Assembly: GCA_002307035.1 (NCBI GenBank)
Contig: DBTL01000105.1
Span: 8,542 to 34,211, forward strand
DNA from: Bacteroides sp. UBA1317
GTDB taxonomy: Bacteria; Bacteroidota; Bacteroidia; Bacteroidales; Bacteroidaceae
Direction: 5' to 3'
DNA: 25,670 nucleotides
Shown here: positions 22,341 to 25,670 of the stretch, in pieces
How positions within the stretch are numbered: the first letter of the stretch is position 1
Layout of the letters: every line of letters begins with the position of its first letter
Position numbers and translations under genes: made by a program
The notes under the pieces: model-generated
Seen by the model: the letters and a program-made list of their open reading frames with translations, nothing else
Databases searched by the model: none
Told to the model about the DNA's origin: nothing

Positions 22341-23525
22341 TTATTTTTTGTAGTTATCCAAATAGGTTTCTATGTCTTTATCTCCACGTCCCGAAACGGT
22401 AAGTACCACTACATCTTCGGGGTTGAATCTTATTTTTTTCAGTGCGCCTAAAGCATGAGCCGATTCAAGCGCAGGGATAATGCCTTCCAGGCGAGTTAAT
22501 TCATAGGCGGCATCTATCGCTTCATCATCATTGATGGACACTACCGTAGCGCGGTGTTGTGCGGCTAGGTTAGCGTGAATAGGCCCGATACCCGGATAGT
22601 CAAGTCCGGCTGATATAGAATACGGCTCTTCTATTTGTCCGTCTTCATTTTGAATGACGAAAGTGCAGGCACCGTGTATAATTCCTATTTTTCCGAGTTG
22701 GATGGTGGCGGCTGTCATTCCTGTTTCTATCCCTTTTCCACCAGCTTCTGCGAGTACAATCTTTACTCGCTCGTCATCAATATGGTGATAAATTGTTCCT
22801 GCGGCATTACTACCTCCACCTACGCAAGCGATCAGATAATCAGGATAATCACGTCCTTCTTTTTCGAGAAGTTGTTTTTTTATCTCTTCGCCGATGATTG
22901 ATTGCAAACGTGCTACCATATCCGGATAGGGATGAGGACCTACAGTGGAACCTATTATATAAAAGGTGTCTGCAGGGTGACAACACCAGTCACGAATAGC
23001 TTCATTGGTTGCATCCTTAAGTGTCATGTTTCCTGATGTGACAGGAACAACTGTAGCACCTAACATCTTCATCTTTTCGACATTGATGTGCTGTCTTTCT
23101 ATATCCGTTTTTCCCATGTAAACGACACATTCCATATCCATTAACGCGCAGACAGTAGCTGTTGCCACACCATGTTGGCCGGCACCGGTCTCTGCTATGA
23201 TGCGCTTTTTGCCCATGTGTCTGGCGATTAATATCTGGCCTACGGTGTTGTTTATCTTATGAGCACCCGTATGGTTCAGATCTTCCCGTTTCAGATAGAT
23301 TTTACAACCATACTTCTTCGATAGCCGATTAGCCAGATAGAGTGGGGAAGGGCGGCCCACATAATCTCTTAGTAATAACTCAAATTCTTGCTTAAAGTTT
23401 TCACTTTGCAATACTTCCAGATAAGTGTTCTTTAATTCTTCAACGCATTTATAAAGAATCTCTGGAATATAGGCTCCACCAAATTCTCCGTAATAACCGT
23501 TTTCGTCTACTAAATAACTTTTCAT
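22341..23525 (-). CDS. trpB: Tryptophan synthase beta subunit
   Basis: A 394-residue PLP enzyme (TrpB1 type) joining indole and serine to tryptophan. The PLP lysine is K90 in HTGAHKINN; AETGAGQHGVATA holds the catalytic Glu, and CVGGGSNAAGT the phosphate-binding loop. The start at 23525 (MKSYLVDENGYYGEF) fits the family; the open frame reaches 23561, but that would start inside the AU-rich stretch directly after the attenuator U-tract. As first gene after the attenuator it is made first, an order (trpB first, trpA last) that I know from Bacteroidota trpBEGDCFA operons. Confidence 0.96.
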   Translation of the reverse strand: MKSYLVDENGYYGEFGGAYIPEILYKCVEELKNTYLEVLQSENFKQEFELLLRDYVGRPSPLYLANRLSKKYGCKIYLKREDLNHTGAHKINNTVGQILIARHMGKKRIIAETGAGQHGVATATVCALMDMECVVYMGKTDIERQHINVEKMKMLGATVVPVTSGNMTLKDATNEAIRDWCCHPADTFYIIGSTVGPHPYPDMVARLQSIIGEEIKKQLLEKEGRDYPDYLIACVGGGSNAAGTIYHHIDDERVKIVLAEAGGKGIETGMTAATIQLGKIGIIHGACTFVIQNEDGQIEEPYSISAGLDYPGIGPIHANLAAQHRATVVSINDDEAIDAAYELTRLEGIIPALESAHALGALKKIRFNPEDVVVLTVSGRGDKDIETYLDNYKK

Positions 23526-23561
23526 AATGTTACTATAATATATTGTTGTTGTAAATTGCAT

Positions 23562-23600
23562 TAAAAAAAAGAGCCCTGTCGCAGGTGCGACAGGGCTCTT
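23562..23600 (-). terminator. trp attenuator terminator (3:4 hairpin)
   Basis: Perfect 15-bp inverted repeat, AAGAGCCCTGTCGCA (minus-strand 5' arm, 23600-23586) and its complement (23583-23569), 2 nt apart, directly followed on the minus strand by a run of eight or more T. It lies 40 nt upstream of the trpB start and downstream of the leader peptide, so it must be overridden for the operon to be expressed. Confidence 0.88.
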
Positions 23601-23641
23601 AGTAATATCTTAATTTTATTAGTATATATACACGAGGCTGT

Positions 23642-23670
23642 TACCTTACGACTTATTTAGTTGTAAGATA
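23642..23670 (-). promoter_or_regulatory. trp leader 1:2 pause hairpin
   Basis: Minus strand TATCTTACAACT (23670-23659) pairs with AGTCGTAAGGTA (23653-23642) over 12 positions with one G-U and one A-C, loop AAATA. It begins 2 nt after the tandem Trp codons, so a ribosome stalled there would cover the 5' arm. A competing antiterminator is weaker by eye: ACAG and CTC just past this hairpin (in AACAGCCTCG) against CUGU and GAG in the terminator 5' arm. Confidence 0.6.
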
Positions 23671-23705
23671 CGCCACCAATATGTATTAACTAATATACTT
23701 CTCAT
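23646..23705 (-). CDS. trpL: trp operon leader peptide with tandem Trp codons
   Basis: A 19-codon frame, MRSILVNTYWWRILQLNKS, with TGG TGG at codons 10-11 and a TAA stop inside the 3' arm of the 1:2 hairpin. It begins about 16 nt after the predicted transcript start. There is no Shine-Dalgarno, but an A-rich stretch precedes the ATG, usual in Bacteroidota; a two-codon frame (ATG CAA TGA) ends in its start codon. The combination with the hairpins at 23642-23670 and 23562-23600 is the classical ribosome-mediated attenuator: low charged tRNA-Trp stalls the ribosome at WW and frees the 3' arm of the pause hairpin to oppose the terminator. The peptide itself has no predicted function. Confidence 0.85.
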   Translation of the reverse strand: MRSILVNTYWWRILQLNKS

Positions 23706-23727
23706 TGCATTTTGCTTTTATTCGGGG

Positions 23728-23758
23728 CAAATATAAACACATTGTTTGGAATAGCAAA
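23728..23758 (-). promoter_or_regulatory. trp operon promoter
   Basis: Minus strand TTTG (23758-23755), 19-bp spacer, TATATTTG (23735-23728): the full Bacteroides promoter TTTG-N19-TAnnTTTG, the best in the window. The transcript should start near 23721, giving a leader of about 195 nt to trpB. No clear TrpR-type operator is seen. Confidence 0.75.
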
Positions 23759-23852
23759 ACATTTCAAGCTTTTTTTATTCTAAGTGAATAAAATAGAGAG
23801 AAACATTTTAAACTTCCAGCTGTTTTATAACTAAACAGTCAAATAAATAATG

Positions 23853-23860
23853 TATCTTCG
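23853..23860 (+). promoter_or_regulatory. -7-like box of the alcohol dehydrogenase operon
   Basis: TATCTTCG, 7/8 to TAnnTTTG, 32 bp before the ATG at 23893. It is the best plus-strand candidate in the gap; I see no good -33 element. Confidence 0.4.
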
Positions 23861-23892
23861 AAATAGAATCAATTTATCAATTATAGAAAAGT

Positions 23893-25047
23893 ATGTATAA
23901 TTTTGTTTTTCAAAATCCCGTAAAGCTTATTATGGGTAAAGGTGTGATTGCAAATTTGAATAAAGAAATTCCTGCTGACAAACGTGTAATGATTACTTTT
24001 GGTGGCGGTAGCGTGAAGAATAATGGCGTGTACGATCAGGTGAAAGAGGCGTTGAAAGACTATGATACCGTTGAGTTCTGGGGTATTGAGCCTAATCCTT
24101 CCATTGAAACTTTGCGTAAAGCTATTGAATTAGGTAAAGAAAAGAAAGTCGACTTTTTGCTGGCTGTAGGAGGTGGCTCTGTTATTGATGGAACAAAACT
24201 AATTTCGGCTGGTTTGTTATACGATGGTGATGCGTGGGATCTGCTACTTACACATCAATCTGCTATTGATACAGTACCTTTGGGCACGGTTCTTACTCTT
24301 CCTGCTACAGGATCGGAGATGAACAATGGAGCTGTGATATCTCGTCATGAAACGAAAGAAAAATATGCTTTTTTCTCTAATTTCCCGGTTTTTTCTATTC
24401 TCGATCCAGAAGTAACGTTTACACTTCCTCCTCATCAGGTTGCATGTGGCTTAGTGGATACTTTTGTACATACTGTGGAACAGTATATGACGACTCCTGG
24501 ACAATCTCGCCTGATGGATCGCTGGGCAGAAGGAATATTGCAAACACTTGTAGAGATTGCGCCTAAAATTCGTGAAAATCAAAATGACTATCAGCTAATG
24601 GCCGACTTTATGCTTTCGGCTACAATGGCACTCAACGGTTTTACTTCTATGGGAGTATCGCAAGATTGGGCTACTCACATGATTGGTCACGAACTTACTG
24701 CGCTCCATGGTCTTTCTCATGGACATACCTTGGCAATTGTTTATCCGGCTACCTTGCGAATATTGCGCGAAGCAAAAGGAGACAAACTCATACAATACGG
24801 TGAAAGAGTGTGGAACATCACTTCCGGCACACGTGATGAACGTATTGATGCTGCTATTGCGCACACCGAAGAATTTTTCCGTTCGCTGGGGCTTACTACT
24901 CGTTTATGTGAGGAAAAAATAGGTCTTGAAACGATTGATGAGATAGAGCGTCGATTTAATGCTCGCAATGCTGCTTATGGTGAGAATGCCAATGTTACGG
25001 CTGCGATGGCAAAAACCATATTAAACAGCTGTTTAAAGGAATTTTAA
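23893..25047 (+). CDS. yqhD: NADPH-dependent iron-containing alcohol/aldehyde dehydrogenase, YqhD-like
   Basis: A 384-residue group III metal-dependent alcohol dehydrogenase, similar along its whole length to E. coli YqhD, which reduces many short-chain aldehydes with NADPH. FGGGSVKNNGVYDQV (37-51) is the dinucleotide region with the Ser/Lys pattern favouring NADP(H); AVGGGSVIDGTK and LPATGSEMNNGAVIS follow. Metal ligands D189, H193, H262 and H276 match the spacing of YqhD D194, H198, H267 and H281. Likely roles are aldehyde detoxification or fermentative alcohol formation. It is followed after 18 bp by a DUF308 membrane protein gene, so the two probably share a transcript. Confidence 0.9.
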   Translation: MYNFVFQNPVKLIMGKGVIANLNKEIPADKRVMITFGGGSVKNNGVYDQVKEALKDYDTVEFWGIEPNPSIETLRKAIELGKEKKVDFLLAVGGGSVIDGTKLISAGLLYDGDAWDLLLTHQSAIDTVPLGTVLTLPATGSEMNNGAVISRHETKEKYAFFSNFPVFSILDPEVTFTLPPHQVACGLVDTFVHTVEQYMTTPGQSRLMDRWAEGILQTLVEIAPKIRENQNDYQLMADFMLSATMALNGFTSMGVSQDWATHMIGHELTALHGLSHGHTLAIVYPATLRILREAKGDKLIQYGERVWNITSGTRDERIDAAIAHTEEFFRSLGLTTRLCEEKIGLETIDEIERRFNARNAAYGENANVTAAMAKTILNSCLKEF

Positions 25048-25065
25048 CTTTAAAATAATAAATGT

Positions 25066-25647
25066 ATGAAAGCGGTTAATAACTTTCTGATGCGTAGCGT
25101 TTGTGCCCTCATAGTAGGGCTTGTGGTGGTAATTTGGCCTGACGTTGCCGCAGTCTATATTGTGATAACCATTGGTATCTTGTTTATGATTCCCGGATTG
25201 ATAGTTACCATTGGCTATTTTGCAAAGAAGGCAAATCCGGAAGTTTCAAATCGTTTTCCTATAGAAGGAGTGGGGAGTTTTCTTTTTGGTCTTTGGTTGA
25301 TTGTTATGCCTGCATTTTTTGCCGATGTACTGCTGTTTCTGCTAGGTTTCATGTTGATGATGGGTGGCGTTCAACAAATAGGTTTGCTTATTATGGCCCG
25401 AAAATGGATCCAAGTACCCGGAGCTTATTATATTATTCCTTTACTTATTCTGTTTGCTGGATTATTTGTGATTCTTAATCCTACTGGCGTGAGAAACACA
25501 GCATTTATAATTATTGGAATAACCAGTTTGATTTATGCTTTTTCAGAATTGATTAGTTGGTTTAAGTTTATGCGGTGTAAACCCAAACCTCCTGTTGCGA
25601 CCAATTTGCTAGAGATAGAAGATGCTAAGATCATTGAAGAAGAGTAA
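25066..25647 (+). CDS. DUF308 (HdeD-like) membrane protein
   Basis: A 193-residue inner-membrane protein with six hydrophobic segments in three pairs, the layout of DUF308/HdeD proteins (for example VGLVVVIWPDVAAVYIV, then FLFGLWLIVMPAFF, then LFAGLFVILNPTG). Each unit carries a Pro after a hydrophobic run, suggesting internal repeats. The C-terminus (about 170-193) is hydrophilic and acidic. E. coli HdeD is linked to acid resistance, but the function of most members is unknown. It lies 18 bp after the alcohol dehydrogenase gene, probably in one operon; a link in stress response is inference. Confidence 0.78.
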   Translation: MKAVNNFLMRSVCALIVGLVVVIWPDVAAVYIVITIGILFMIPGLIVTIGYFAKKANPEVSNRFPIEGVGSFLFGLWLIVMPAFFADVLLFLLGFMLMMGGVQQIGLLIMARKWIQVPGAYYIIPLLILFAGLFVILNPTGVRNTAFIIIGITSLIYAFSELISWFKFMRCKPKPPVATNLLEIEDAKIIEEE

Positions 25648-25670
25648 TGTCTTATACGGATTTAGGTTGA

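Noticed and set aside
23526..23735. T-box or TRAP-type control of the trp operon
   Set aside because: No T-box specifier/anticodon-pairing element or UGGN antiterminator bulge and no series of GAG/UAG triplets is visible; the WW leader peptide explains the hairpins better.
1..25670. Mobile element, CRISPR array, defence system or prophage
   Set aside because: No transposase, integrase, cas, nuclease or phage structural gene is present and no regularly spaced direct repeats were seen; the genes are mostly core or common accessory functions.

Overview
The window reads as chromosomal DNA of a Bacteroides-type anaerobe (Bacteroidota). It is AT-rich. Most genes lack a clear Shine-Dalgarno sequence, and many are preceded by the Bacteroides sigma-factor -7 box TAnnTTTG, the trp promoter having the full TTTG-N19-TATATTTG form. 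Gene content agrees: a LruC/DUF4842 lipoprotein, DUF2023 beside flavodoxin, gene order trpBEGDCFA, and a class I hybrid cluster protein. I see no tRNA, rRNA, insertion sequence, CRISPR array or prophage gene.

Layout. 1-3640: an exported YhcH-family protein, a K+/H+ antiporter with an RCK_C tail, and a uracil permease. 3641-3962: a compact cluster of palindromes between convergent genes. 3963-8925: a redox/nitrosative-stress block of hcp, a flavodoxin-DUF2023 operon, a second flavodoxin, and a divergent two-gene operon encoding a YtfE/RIC-like hemerythrin protein and a LuxR/NarL-type regulator. 9016-9705: a short phosphoglycerate mutase whose leader may release a small terminated RNA. 9980-13037: a surface-glycan operon (receiver protein, sugar-phosphate transferase with a degenerate receiver-like N-terminus, GT2 glycosyltransferase, hexapeptide acyltransferase). 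13227-15587: a large LruC-domain lipoprotein. 15892-16944: type I asparaginase. 17127-23705: the complete trp operon with its leader. 23893-25647: a YqhD-like alcohol dehydrogenase and a DUF308 membrane protein.

The most interesting system is in 6700-8925. Both flavodoxin genes and the hemerythrin-regulator operon carry a 20-bp palindrome of NarL-like 7-2-7 form. In all three cases it ends exactly 21 bp before the -7 box, and the promoter-proximal half-site ATAGTGATT is identical. None of the three has a good -33 element. The regulator encoded there has a GerE helix-turn-helix but a receiver domain without its phospho-acceptor aspartate, and its gene overlaps that of the hemerythrin protein. 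The simplest reading is a phosphorylation-independent circuit in which a diiron protein senses O2, NO or iron status and the regulator switches on flavodoxins and its own operon. hcp, next door, has a different, FNR-like operator at a class II activator position.

The second notable element is the trp leader: a 19-codon peptide with tandem Trp codons, a 1:2 pause hairpin, and a perfect-stem terminator with a U-tract ahead of trpB, which has the form of classical ribosome-mediated attenuation.
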